Shown: in pieces, positions 1 through 11,270 of the stretch
Layout: each line of letters opens with the position of its first letter
How positions within the stretch are numbered: the stretch's first letter is position 1
NCBI RefSeq assembly: GCF_910594005.1
Contig: NC_057815.1
Location: 69,268,052 to 69,332,051, forward strand
Reading direction: 5' to 3'
Source: Cervus elaphus
Lineage: Eukaryota; Chordata; Mammalia; Artiodactyla; Cervidae
Length of the DNA stretch: 64,000 nucleotides
The notes under the pieces: model-generated
What the model was told of the DNA's origin: nothing
The model's input: the letters and a program-made list of their open reading frames with translations, nothing else
The model's database searches: none
Position numbers and translations under genes: made by a program

Positions 1-1165
1 ATTCTCTCAGCTTTTGCTTATCTGTAAAGCTTTTGAATTCTCCTTCATATCTGAATGAGATCCTTGCTGGATACAGTAATCTAGGTTGTACCAGTATTAC
101 TTTTGATGTTTGATTTTTGTATGTGATTAGCCTAAATATATTTGGCCCCCCTCCCTTTTTTTATGTGATCTGTACACTTTGTTTTGCTTTGCGTTGTTTC
201 CTTTCTGGAAATCTGTAGAAACGCCTGTTGTCCTCAGTGTTTTAAAATTTCAGGCTGATGGGCCCTTGAGTTTATTTTTATCCATTGGGCTGGGTACTCA
301 GTGAATCCTTTTAGTCTGAAAATTCAAGTCATTAAGCTCTGGGAAATTTCTTTGAATTATTTCATTGATGATTTCTTCTTTATTTTCAAATTCTAAATTA
401 CTATTGTATTTATAATAGATCTTCTGCACTGATCCTCTAATGTTATCTCTTTTCTCCTGTTTTCCATCTCTTTGTCTTTTTATTTTAACTCTTCAGACAT
501 TCCCTTAACTTTGTATCTTGCCCGTCTATTGTTTGTTGTTCATATTTCACTTTCATATTTTAAATTGCTAAGAACTCTTTTTTCTCTGAATAGCATCCTA
601 TGTGTAGTATCGTCTTTTATCCATCTGAGTATATTAATGGTTTTTGATATGTTTATTCTTATTTTTGTTTTCAGTTTGATCTTGATATTGTCATTTGCCT
701 TAGAGGCATTTCTTAAGTTTAATGATACTTGATTGCATATTTCTTTTTAAGAGGAGAGGACAGAAAACATTGGGAGCTCTTTGTGTTTTTCACTGTGAGG
801 TTCACTTTAGGGGATTTTGCTGGGCTCTTTTCATTGGGGAATACCTAATGTCATTCTTCTTAGGTCTTTCCTCTTGGGCTTGTCAAGGATCTTTCAGTAT
901 CCACCTGTCAAGTATTTGCCTGTGTTCTGGAAGCAGAGTGGAGGGGAAGAGGACTATAGGCCTCAGCATCTAGTTTGCATACTTTGATTTAATCACCTTG
1001 TTTCCAGTACAGTGCCTTTGCCCTTAACTGTGTTGATGTTTCCCTCTCCAAAATCTAAAATTCTAGTTTATTTGCCAAGGTGTAAGAGTGGTTGTTGCCT
1101 GAGTCTGTGGAATTGAGAGGGGATCTGGAAATATAATTGTCTTACAGATTTTCAGCTAGTCTTCC
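1..1165. other. Unassigned AT-rich intronic sequence (UVRAG intron 13)
   Basis: This stretch is T-rich on the plus strand and reads like an old, decayed antisense retroelement, with recurring phrases such as CTCCTTCATATCTGAATGAGA. I cannot name the family. The two short frames at 472-973 have no recognisable protein and are probably chance. Confidence 0.4.
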
Positions 1166-1167
1166 TG

Positions 1168-1275
1168 TTTTGTTTTTTCAATTGAGGTATAAGTGACATA
1201 CAACACTATATCAATTTCAGGTGCATAACATAATGAGTCAGTATTTGTATACATTGCAAAATGATCACCCAGTTT
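1168..1275 (-). mobile_element. L1 3'-end fragment (antisense)
   Basis: The stretch beginning TCAATTGAGGTATAAGTGAC and running through TTGCAAAATGATCACC is the familiar antisense form of an old mammalian L1 3' end. It is about 100 bases and diverged. Confidence 0.6.
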
Positions 1276-2130
1276 TCTGTTTTTAGCCCCACTTTTACTG
1301 CCACTTTAAGAAGTACTTAGGGGCCACCGATTCCTGAGCCTTACGATTGTTGCTGAATTTTACCTCACATTGCCTCTCAAACCCCCTCTTCTAGCTTAGA
1401 ATTCAGCTTTTTAAAAATCTGTCCATCCTGCTTTTCAACTTCCAAAATTTTGTTGCTGTTATAATCTTTGCAGCTCTCTCTTTGTTGTATTTACATATAA
1501 GCACAATACATTCAGGGGATAATAATTTAAAACATTACTGTCTTCTCATTAGAAACAAAGGAAGCATAAATATAGAAAACCCCATTATTGACATTTTATG
1601 GAAGTTTCAGGAGGTTGCAGAAGTCAGTGTACATGTTTCATTCTGCCATCTTAACCCACAAGTTCCCAAAAGTTTTTAAATAGAGAAAGGTTTTTATAAA
1701 GGTAAAAGAAACCAGCAAACTTTAAAATATTCCTTATTTTAACTGAATTCAGCCTGATTTTATTTCCAACAGTAGAAGAATGAGATCCAAATAAAACTAG
1801 TGAATGTCTCAAAGCCACAACCAGGTTTTGATGAATATTTTTCCTTTTCTGATCAATAATTAAAATCCAGAAGGTCACAAAACCTAGAGATTCAGAGATA
1901 TTTCCAATAATTTCCAACACTTTTCTCCAGTTTTCCGAGGAGATACTCATCGTGCTTCTTAAAGTTAATTGATGAGGTATTATTACCCTCTGAGAAAGTT
2001 CATACATTAGACTGGGAAAATAGAGAATGAAGTAGGTTAGAAAGTTGGTTCTGCCCCTCCTAATGTTCTTCCATAATGTACACTTCACAAAAATAGTATC
2101 TTGGGAAGAGCATTATTTGATATTCATGAC
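1276..2130. other. Unassigned intronic sequence
   Basis: No repeat family was recognised. A 145-codon open frame lies on the minus strand (2088-1651). It has no motif I know and is leucine/isoleucine-rich as expected from AT-rich DNA, so I do not call it a gene. Confidence 0.35.
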
Positions 2131-2134
2131 TTTA

Positions 2135-2440
2135 AATCAGATAGGCTAGAGTTTTATTGGTTTTATCAGTTATGTAATCTTTAGGAGTTATTTAACCCTC
2201 TGAACTTGTATCTTCATCTCTGAAGCAAAGATTAAGTACAGTTGGCCCACCATGTCCATAGATTTGGCATCCCTGGTTATGGTGGGCCCATCCAGGGACT
2301 TGAGCATCTTTGGATTTTGGTATCTTCAGGATTCTTAGAACCAATCCCCCACTGATACCAGGGGGCATCTGTAATATTTTGAGGGTATATAAACTTTAAA
2401 TAAGATAAGATATTAAAGAACCTGGCACATAGAAGCTGAA
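2135..2440 (+). mobile_element. MIR SINE split by a MER2/Tigger insertion
   Basis: The left part (about 2135-2236) holds the MIR core with the TTATTTAACCCTCTGAAC-type block and a decayed 'cttcatctctgaa' block. The right part (about 2374-2440) holds the MIR 3' 'cctggcacatagaag' block. The two halves are in order and orientation, separated by the element at 2239-2371. Confidence 0.6.
2239..2371. mobile_element. MER2/Tigger DNA-transposon remnant with TA flanks
   Basis: The element starts CAGTTGGCCC and ends GGGGGCATCTG, so its ends are imperfect inverted repeats. The interior has the mirrored 'gacttgagcatctttggattttggtatc' type of MER2 sequence. TA at 2237-2238 and at 2372-2373 matches the TA target duplication of Tigger/pogo elements. 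Confidence 0.65.
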
Positions 2441-4020
2441 GACTGAATGATACTCGTTTTTCTTCTTACTGGTTCAATCAGGGTAAGCTTTTCAGTGTAT
2501 AACATTTGGGCTACACCTGAAGAGAGGATAAGATTTTAAAAGACAAGCCAGAGATGGAGACCTTCCTGGAAGGATAGACCTTCCAGACTGAAAGAATAGC
2601 GTGTCATAAGCATGGCTTTTGTCAGAATCAAGGTCTGAGACTTATTTAAGGACTGGCAAGTACTTCCAGGTGTTATGGACTGTACAGCACAGGAAAGGCT
2701 GTACAATGGGAGTCAGGCGGGGAAGGTTTTGATATAGGGGCACCTCAGCAAGAAAATTAGAAAAGGCTGGTGTTCTCACATATTGCAGCACTGAGAGAGA
2801 CACGAACAAAGCAAGGATCCATTGGTAAATCAAGGCCCCCTTCTCTGGTAAAGCTTATTTCATATGGCTTTTTAACAGCTTGATCTGATAGAGATCAAAA
2901 TCATAATGGAAGTTATTGATAAACCTGGAAAAATGTATGAGATATATATATATATATATATACTTGTCTTGTAACTTGTTTGTTACTCTAAACAAGTCAA
3001 GAACATAAGTAAAGACTATGTCCAAGAGAAGAAGATTGCTATCTTCGTGTTTCAGAGGCTGTCAGGGGAAGAAGGAGTAAAATTAAACCTTGATGATGGA
3101 TCAGAAGAAATCAGAAAGGAGTTTTTAGTTCCCTTGAGAAATAATATTTTTTATCAGATCAAACTGCCCAACAGTGAAATGAAAAGCTTGAAGTGAATTA
3201 AAAATCTAGTCATTAGAGGTGTATATACTAGAGCCAAATGACTATCAGAGATGCTGTAGAAAATGGGACTGTCTTGTGAAATGGTAAAAGCAAGTGCCTT
3301 CTAAGGTTATACTCAACTCCATATGATTCTATGCCTGACCAGGGCTCTTACATCATCTAGGTGTAAACTTTGTATCATGCTTTGCCCACAACAGACTGTT
3401 CCACAAACTAGAACCTTGAGGATGGTTACAAATCCCCTGAGACAGTCCTGTCCTTTAGTTAACTATTTAAGCTGCTTCAGAGAGCTCCAGAAGCTGTCAC
3501 TGGAGAGGAGGATTTTCTCCACATTTCTGCTGAAAACAGTGAGACAGTCTCCATCCAAGTGGAGCCTTTGGCACTACTCCACAGACCTCAAGAACATCTT
3601 CACCTGAGTGGGAGCCTCTAGCCACCTTGAGACAAGGCTTGCCAGCCCCTGGCAAACCCCCAGTAGCTCTAAAACTCTTTCCTTCTCTTTGTCTTAACTG
3701 AAATCTGAGCCCTTTCCATTGGAGACTTGTTTTCTGACACTCCACAGGAGCAGAAGGTGATGAAGATGGAGGTTGGGATGGGTAATTTGTCCATTTCTCC
3801 AGACCATTACTTTTCCCTCCTTGTTTAAAATCATCATCTTGCTTTGGAGCTGTTGAACTGTTCAACTCTCTATCATACCTAGCCACAATCATCTGATATT
3901 CTGGTTATTTCTTTGGGGCACTCAGAACTTGGAACCTCACTTAAGATCTTCCATTCTAGGCCACTACTTCCGTAGTAACTGTGTTTCTACCCTAATATCA
4001 TCCCCTGTCTTTCCCATACT
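2441..4020. other. Unassigned intronic sequence with a short (TA)n tract
   Basis: No gene is recognisable. A TA dinucleotide run lies at 2942-2962. Overlapping open frames at 3323-3607 (plus) and 3892-3497 (minus, 131 codons) have no known domain; the minus frame is Pro/Gly/Ser-rich and may be part of an unnamed old repeat. Confidence 0.35.
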
Positions 4021-4024
4021 AGAC

Positions 4025-4390
4025 TGTGTGCCATTTCCCATGTCCTCTCTTGCTCCTATGCTTTTATGCCTGCAGTTTCCTCTCTTTGGAACAGTTTACC
4101 TACTCTTTCACCTGATAAAATCCAGCTTGCAGTGTGTGGCCTGATAGGTTATCACTTCCTTCCCCGATGGATCTGTCTCCCCTAGAGTTGGTCAGGCCTC
4201 CTTCCTCTGTGTTCCTATAATTTTCTCTATTGTGATATTCTTTAATATATTTTGTTTCTGATTTTTAAATGTCTTTTCCATTTTATCATTATTACCTGAA
4301 AAGCAAGTACTCCCTGTTCTTTATTTTGCAACTTTAACCCATGGCCTAGTGCATAGAAGGTGTTCAGTACCTACTGGCAGAATGCATACG
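4025..4390 (+). mobile_element. L2 LINE 3' end (sense)
   Basis: The order of blocks is that of an L2 3' end: 'tgcctgcagtttcctctctttggaac', then 'ccagcttgcag...ggttatcacttcc', then the terminal 'cctagtgcatagaaggtgttcagtacc'. It is old and diverged. Confidence 0.65.
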
Positions 4391-4743
4391 ATTCCAGCTG
4401 CTTGTCTTCTGTGTGCCCTTACAAGACTGTGAAGGTCGAACGAAAAGTAGGAAACTTGGTATTACTACCATAGCTAGTTCATATCTAGCTCAAATAGGTA
4501 ATAATTAAATGACTAGTTAAATAATTAAATACAGACACACCACTGGTGGACTTAGGTTTAGAGTGTAAGTTTGCCCTTTACCTGTTATAGTTTTATGCTT
4601 TATTTCTCTTAACCTTATCACTGTCACCCTACTTTTGTGTTTCTGCCAGTTTCCCAGCCCCCTTACTTTTAATCTTTTGGCATTTCTTATCCTCAAGATG
4701 TAGTGAATGTATTTGCTTACCTTGGATGTTTTCTTTTTCATGA
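4391..4743. other. Unassigned intronic sequence
   Basis: About 350 bases of AT-rich sequence with no recognisable repeat, gene or RNA. A 74-codon minus frame here is probably chance. Confidence 0.4.
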
Positions 4744-5006
4744 ATCTTAAAAAGCCTCTTGATGAAAGTGAAAGAGGAGAGTGAAAAAGTTGGGTTAAAG
4801 CTCAACATTCAGAAAACTAAGATCATAGCATCTGGTCCCATCTCTTCATGGGAAATAGATGGAGAAACAGTGGAAACAGTGTCAGACTTTATTTTTTGGG
4901 GCTCCAAAATCACTGCAGATGGTAATTGCAGCCATGAAATTAAAAGACGCTCACTGCTTGGAAGGAAAGTTATGACCAACCTAGATAGCATATTAAAAAG
5001 CAGAGA

Positions 5007-5047
<41 letters not shown>

Positions 5048-5572
5048 CAGAGACAAAAAAAATTAAATAAATAAAAAGCAGAGACATTACTTTGACAACA
5101 AAGGTCCGTCTAGTCAAGGCTATGGTTTTTCCAGTGGTCATGTATGGATGTGAGAGTTGGACTGTGAAGAAAGCTGAGCGCCGAAAAATTGATGCTTTTG
5201 AACTGTGGTGTTGGAGAAGACTCTTGAGAGTCCCTTGGACTGCAAGGAGATCCAACCAGTCCATCCTAAAGGAGATCAGTCCTGGGTGTCCATTGGAAGA
5301 ACTGATGTTGAAGCTGAAACTCCAATACTTTGGCCACCTGATGCAAAGAGTTGATTCATTGGAAAAGACCCTGATGCTGGGAGGGATTGGGGGCAGGAGT
5401 AGAAGGGGATGACAGAGGATGAGATGGCTGGATGACATCACCGACTCGATGGACATGAGTTCGAGTAGACTCCGGGGGTTGGTGATGGACTGGGAGGCCT
5501 GGCGTGCTGCGATTCATGGGGTCACAAAGAGTCGGACACGACTGAGCGACTGAACTGGACTGAACTGTCTTT
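4744..5572 (+). mobile_element. BovB LINE, 5'-truncated 3' part (sense)
   Basis: This starts in the C-terminal part of the BovB reverse transcriptase ORF (frame at 4759: KVKEESEKVGLKLNIQKTKI) and runs to the typical 3' end with repeated ACTGAACTGGACTGAACTG. The frame is broken. A 39-base A run and two extra copies of a 13-base target interrupt it at 4995-5085. The second half of the frame (5092-5412) keeps the CESWTVKKAE and LLRVPWTARRSNQSILKEIS blocks. Confidence 0.92.
5008..5072 (+). repeat. Two A-rich tail-only insertions inside BovB
   Basis: A run of 39 A residues (5008-5046) and a second A-rich segment (5055-5072) are separated and flanked by three copies of AAAAAGCAGAGAC (ends at 5007, 5054 and 5085). 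This looks like target-site duplications around inserts consisting only of poly(A) tail. Confidence 0.75.
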
Positions 5573-5789
5573 TAAGGCTATAGTGTGTTACATTTAGGAC
5601 ACATCTGATTCAGCTGAGATCAAAAATAACAACATACAGGCTTAACCAAAAGGAAGTTAGAAAAACTAGTAATGGAGTAGAAAAATAAGGTGCAATATTA
5701 ATGGTTAAGTATAAAAACCAGTAATGTTCTTAGCAATAGCCATTGAGGAAAGGGGATAAGAACTAACAATTTAAGATGCTTATAACCCA

Positions 5790-5962
5790 CAGACTGTGTT
5801 GAGAGTTTTACATACATGGTTTTATTTATTCCATACAATAACGCTGTGAAGCAAATGTTGTGTGTATTATGTAGGTCAGGAACCAGAAGTTCAGAGGGGT
5901 TAAGTGACTTGCTCAAGGTCACAGAGATGTTAATGTGCAAACTTGGAGTTCAACCCAAGACC
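5790..5962 (-). mobile_element. MIR SINE (antisense)
   Basis: It contains the antisense MIR core 'ggttaagtgacttgctcaaggtcacagag' followed by 'ggagttcaacccaagacc'. An older mammalian SINE. Confidence 0.75.
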
Positions 5963-6815
5963 TTTTCACTTTTTAGTTCCTTTCCCCTTCTGCTTCACAT
6001 ATTTTAAATTGGTGTTTTATTAGCTTATTTTTGATTTAAGAGTTTTGGAAGTTAGCTCGACAGTTAACATGGAAGTGGCAGTTTGAAGACAGAATATCAT
6101 ATGATTTAATAACCTTAGAATAATCCTTAGAAACAGCTAACTGATTTGAGGGGGTGGTTTTATATTATAACCTGTTCAAAGACTATTAATTAATAGTGCA
6201 AGAGCAATATTTAAACAGCAAGTAGAGCTCTCACCAAATCTCTTGATGCAAATTTTAATACAGTGTAAAATTTGTGCTGATTTTTCTTTGGACAGTTGTG
6301 CAAAATTGTTCTTGCCTGCTTAGCTGATTAACACATTATAGAGATTTTATTTTCAATGCACTTTGTTAAGAAGAAAAATGTATTCAGACCCTATTGTGAG
6401 AAATGCAATAAAATGATTCCTTGGCCAATCTGCTCCTCTTCCCATTGACACCACCCCACACTCAAATACATTAACACATATACTCATCTAATACACTTAC
6501 TCACTGCCTGTGTCACTTAGATTCTTTCCTCCATCTCCACTGATTTGTCTTCTCTCCTACCATTTTCTACCCAGCTTAGCTCAACTCCTTTTCTGTAGGT
6601 CTCAGTACTTCAAGAAAGTTTTTCCCACAGAGATTTCTCTATAAATCAAATAAGCAAATTTGGATTTTACCCCTACAATGTGCACTCAAAAGTTTATTAA
6701 TTATCCCCCCAAAATTGATTAATTACCATCACTTCCATAATGTTAGTTGCCACATATTGAACAATAAATAGATCCCTGCCATTAACAGTCTTATTGTAGG
6801 CATTGTGTATGGTCT
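5963..6815. other. Unassigned intronic sequence
   Basis: AT-rich, with no gene, RNA or family I can name. Confidence 0.4.
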
Positions 6816-6817
6816 AT

Positions 6818-6985
6818 GGGGGCAAATTATTTAATCTCTCTGTATCTCAGTCTCCTCATCTGTCATACAGGGATGATAATACAGGGATGATGCTTTGTTA
6901 CAGTTCTCATGATGATGATTAAATGAGTTAGCATTTGTGTGGTACTTAGAATAGAGTCTGGCATACAGAAAATACTACAGAATTG
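6818..6985 (+). mobile_element. MIR SINE (sense)
   Basis: It has 'ttatttaatctctctgtatctcagtctcctcatctgt' with 'gatgattaaatgagttagcatttg' and a decayed 3' 'gtctggcatac' block, in MIR order. A short internal duplication of 'atacagggatgat' is present. Confidence 0.75.
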
Positions 6986-8325
6986 TTTTTATTTACCAAA
7001 ACAAGACTTAACTTTGTAAAATATTTCATCTAGTTCTACAAAATCCTTTTGGTATCTTTACAAGTGTCATAAGTTTAGAGATTAGTTTATAAAGAAATGT
7101 TGGCTCAGGGACCAACAAGGCCAAAGTCAAGGTGTTGGTCAGCCTGGGCTCTCCTTGGAGACGCTTAGGAATAATCCACTTCCAAACTTATTTAATTGTT
7201 GGCAGAATCCAGTGCCTTGCAGCTGTAGGTCTGAGCAGGCTTAGTTGCTGGCTTTCTGCTGGATGCCTCCTACATTCCTTCTCACATAGCGCCTCCGTCT
7301 TCTGACGTGTAATGTCCTGTCAAGCCCTACTCACAGTTTAGATCTCTCAGAACATTCTCTTCTGCTGCCAGCCAGAGAAAATGGTCTGCTTTTAAAGGTT
7401 CGTATGATCAAATTATGCCTACCCAGATACTGTCCCTTTGCCATAAACATAAAATGACCAGGGGTGTAACTCAGGGCTAAAGGTCACAGAGGCCACCCTT
7501 CAGGCTGTCACTGAAAGATGTACTGTCCCTCTAGGTTTCCTTGGTTATCATTCATTTACAAGGTAACCTCCCCAGGGTGACATCTGTGCCTGAGTCACTT
7601 TGCGAAATTCCATCATACGTTGCACACCTTCCCTGTAGTAGATATTCAGTACATACCCAGTGAATTAATGATACTTTCTATTAAATGAATTGTGAGATCA
7701 AAAGATGAGCAGAATTGTTCCAGACCAGATTGTAAGTGCATCTGTCCTATTGAAGGGGCACTGTGCACTTGACACTTCATTAACATTTGGAAGGATTTTT
7801 GTTTGTTTATTTTTGCTTCTCTTTTTTTGAGGCTACATTTATTTATGATCAACCAGAGAGACTAAACAGTGGATGCATGGGCTTGGACTCTAATGCAGTT
7901 CAAATGAGGTCAGGCGAATTCCACAGAAGAAAAAACCTTAAAAGGCATGAAGTAGATACTATAGTAAAATTGCTATTTGTAAGGGGGAACGTGGTTAGAG
8001 AAAGAAAAGAGCATGCTGGAAAACTGTGTTCCATTTAGGGCACCTCATTACCAGATAATTTAAGGGAAACTGGGGGGAGTTCAGAGACATAAAGAATGAT
8101 GAAGAGGCTATAGGGATTAATTTACAAGCAAAGATTTTAAACTACTAAATATGTATAGCTTAACTAAACAACAGCTGAGTAGAGATGTAACTATTGTCAA
8201 ATGTCTGATAGCAAGAGAAGGAATGTGTTTCTCTGAAGAGTTGAGAGTCCCTTTCTAAGTATTAGAATTAAATGAGAAATGAGAAAACACTCTTTTCTAT
8301 CCAACTTGTAAGCGGTATTTAGACT
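6986..8325. other. Unassigned intronic sequence, possible L2 trace at 7565-7665
   Basis: The part around 7565-7665 resembles an L2 3' end ('gtagtagatattcagtacat...aattaatga') but is short. The rest is unassigned. The frames at 7646-8038 have no known protein match. Confidence 0.35.
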
Positions 8326-8329
8326 GTGT

Positions 8330-8520
8330 GTTGGCATGTGAAGTGTCAGAGTTGAATCCAAATCTCAGCTCCTCTACCTGCTACCTGTGACAATTCAGAC
8401 AACTCCTTTAGCCTTTTCCACTTTGTCATGTGTGGAGTGGGAATTATATGACCTACCTCATGGGGTTATTATGAAGATTAAGTGAAACAGTGAGGTTTTG
8501 TGCCTGGCACAGGTTGCAAA
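8330..8520 (+). mobile_element. MIR SINE (sense)
   Basis: MIR core order is visible: 'gttgaatccaaatctcagctcc', 'ctacctgtgacaattcagacaa', then 'ctcatggggttattatgaagattaagtg' and 'gcctggcacag'. Confidence 0.75.
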
Positions 8521-8554
8521 TTGAAAAGAATGGTAAATACTATTGGTATTCATT

Positions 8555-9050
8555 CTTAAGTGGTTAAGACTTCAGAGTGCTCGAGTCAGACAAACCTGGG
8601 GTGCAAATTCAGTTTTTTATAATTATATTTATTTGTGCTGGGTCTTCGTTGCTGCACAAGCTTTTCTATAGTTGTGGTGAGTAGGGGCTACTCTCTAGTT
8701 GCAGTGCACGACCTTCTCATAAGGGTGGCTTCTCTTGTTGCAGAGCACAGGCTCTAGAGCATTTGGGCTTCAGTAGTTGTGGCTCCTGGGCTCTAGAGCA
8801 CAGGCTCAGTAGTTGTCATACATGGGCTTAGTTGGCCCTCGGCATGTGGGATCTTCCCAGATCAGGGATCAGACTCCTGTCTCCTGAACTGGCAGGCAGA
8901 TTCTTTACCACTGAGCCACCAGGGAAGCCCTCTTCAATTTATTAACTCTACCTCTAAGTCTCAGTTTCTTCAACCCTCTGAGCATAATAGTGAGGACTAA
9001 TGAAATAATACAGTGTGAAATACTTACAATGATTGGCACATTAATCAGTA
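8555..9050 (+). mobile_element. MIR SINE interrupted by a CHR SINE
   Basis: The 5' MIR part (8555-8616, 'agtggttaagacttcagagtgctcgagtcagacaaacctgg') and the 3' MIR part (8935-9050, 'taagtctcagtttcttcaaccctctgag') are collinear and separated by the antisense CHR SINE at 8622-8932. Confidence 0.7.
8622..8932 (-). mobile_element. CHR-type cetartiodactyl SINE (antisense)
   Basis: Read on the minus strand, it starts GGGCTTCCCTGGTGGCTCAG and carries a tRNA-like head, the AAGATCCCACATGCCGAGGG block and 'aactactgaagcc' units. The A-rich tail is at its left end. It interrupts a MIR. Confidence 0.85.
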
Positions 9051-9704
9051 AATTTGTTAGTAGCTGTAGCGTTATTTTAATTATCATTAACACAATCATC
9101 ATTCCACGGAGACCCTGACCAAGGTACTGGTATATATTCAATTATTTCCAAATTTCCCCTATTGTAAACAATGCCATATACATACCTCTGTTTCCATCAT
9201 AATCAACACACACACGAGTTCAGTAATTATTTGTTGAATTGAATCTGCTAAGTTCTACCAATAATCATGTCAAATACTTGAGGACAATGTGCATTGCTAC
9301 AGAGATGCTGCAATGGGCTTCTATACTCCTTGTGTAATCAAATTTATGGCAATAGATTTAAGTGCATTATTCATTGTAATAAAACTCTGACACTTAGATT
9401 TACCTGAATTTCTGTGAAACAATCCCTGCTTTTATAATGGCATTTTCATTTTTGTCTTTTACACACCTAAGTGCTCCCTGTGGCTTCTCTTTACAAATAG
9501 GATTGTGTTGTAGAATCAACTCTAGCTCTATTAAGCAAAACTGGTGTTAGTTTAGAGGGTTTCTAATTAAAGGATATTTAGATTAATCAGAGGGTATTAA
9601 TCAGATGTATTCATCAGTGATACCTCACAGAAAGTACAGGATGGCCAGAAGAAGAGCTACAGAGGTGGGGAAAAAAGCCACATGAAAAGATGCTAGATAT
9701 TACT
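9051..9704. other. Unassigned intronic sequence
   Basis: AT-rich sequence without a recognisable gene or repeat. Confidence 0.4.
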
Positions 9705-10767
9705 AGTCATTCAATTCAGTTCAGTCACTCAGTCGTGTCTGTCTCCTTGAGACCCCACGGACTGCAGCATGCCAGGCTTTCCTGTCCATCACCAACTCCT
9801 GGAGCCTACTCAAACTCATGTCCATCATGTTGGTGATGCCATCCAACCATCTCATCCTCTGTCATCCCCTTCTCCCACCTTCAATCTTTCCTAGCATCAG
9901 GGTCTTTTCCAATGAGTCAGTTCTTCGCATCAGGTGGCCAAAGTATTGGAGTTTCAGCTTCACCATCAGTCCTTCCAATGAATATTCAGGACTGATTTCC
10001 TTTAGGATGGACTGGTTGGATCTCCTTGCTGTCCAAGGGACTCTCAAGAGTCTTCTCCAACATCACAGTTCAAAAGCATCAATTATTTGGCACTCGGCTT
10101 TCTTTATAGTCCAACTCTCAAATCCATACATGACTACTGGAAAAGCCATAGCTTTGACTAGACAGACCTTTGTTGGCAAAGTAATGCCTCTGCTTTCTAA
10201 TTTGCTGTTTAGGTTGGTCATAGCTTTTCTTCCAAGGGGCAAGCGTCTTTTAATTTCATGGCTGCAGTCACCATTTGCAGTGATTTTGGAGCCCCCAAAA
10301 ATAAACTCTGTCACTGTTTCCATTGTTTCCTCATCTATTTGCCATGAATTGATGGGACCAGACGCCATGATCTTGAGTTTTAACCCAACTTTTTCACTCT
10401 CCTCTTTCACTTTCATCAAGAGGCTCTTTAGTGCTTCTTTGCTTTCTGCCATAAGGATGGTGTCATCTGAGTATGTGAGGTTACTGATATTTCTCCCGGC
10501 AGTCTTGATTCCAGCGTATGCTTCACCCAGCCTGGCATTTCGCATGACGTACTCTGCATGTAAGTTGAATAAGCAGGGTGACAGTATATAGCTTTGACGT
10601 ACTCCTTTCCCGATTTGGAACTAGTCTGTTGTTCCATGTCCAGTTCTAACTGTTGCTTCTTGACCTGCATAGAGATTTCTCCAGAGGCAGGTCAGGTGGT
10701 CTGATATTCCCATCTCTTGAAGAATTTTCCACAGTTTGTTGTGATCCACACAGTCGGAGGCTTTGGT
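9705..10767 (-). mobile_element. BovB LINE 3' part (antisense), decayed reverse transcriptase
   Basis: The left end is the antisense BovB tail (ATTCAGTTCAGTCACTCAGTCG). Moving right come the BovB C-terminal blocks and part of the reverse transcriptase, ending near the DCVDHNKLWKIL motif. The frame 10545-10063 keeps TYSDDTILMAESKEAL, where the usual YADD box reads YSDD. The protein is split over several frames, so the copy is dead. Confidence 0.92.
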
Positions 10768-11270
10768 ATTAGAGAAATGCAAATTAAAACTATAATGAGA
10801 CACGACTATCCGAATGGCTAGAATTTTTAAGACGTATCATCAATTCCTGATGATGATGCAGAGCAACTGAAACACTCATACACTGCTGGTGGGAACACAA
10901 GATTGTATAGCCATTTTTGAAGACAGTTTGGTATTTTGAAAATAGCTGCCATTCAAACCAGACTTTCCACTCCTTGGTATTGGTCCAAGAGAAATAAAAA
11001 CTGCAAGTCCAAAACAAAAACCTGTGCCCAAATGTTTATAGTAGCTTAATTCATAATAGTCCAAAACAGGAGACAACCCAAATGTCCATCAACCAGCATA
11101 CAGATAAACAATTTGTGGTATATCCATACCCTCGAATACTACTCAGACTCAGCAATGAAAAGGAACATATACATGCAACAGCATGAATGAATCTCAAAAA
11201 CAAATGAAAAAAGGCACGCAGTAGATGCTAAATATTCTGTGGTTCCATTTGTAAGACATTCTAGAAAACT
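10768..11270 (+). mobile_element. L1 3' region (sense)
   Basis: It starts AGAGAAATGCAAATTAAAAC and goes through 'cactgctggtgggaacacaag', 'tgtttatagtagcttaattc' and 'aaatgtccatcaaccagcat', the order of a mammalian L1 3' end. Its left edge abuts the BovB copy at about 10767. The right end is vague. Confidence 0.8.

Noticed and set aside
3497..3892. A 131-codon minus frame, Pro/Ser/Gly-rich, as a gene candidate
   Set aside because: It overlaps an equally open plus frame, has no known domain, no splice context, and no sign of coding composition.
8622..8932. tRNA-like heads (with box A/B-like text) as possible functional tRNA genes
   Set aside because: They are the 5' ends of CHR and Bov-tA SINEs, continuous with SINE bodies and tails. 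The same applies at 29486, 41964, 43388, 54447 and 56583.
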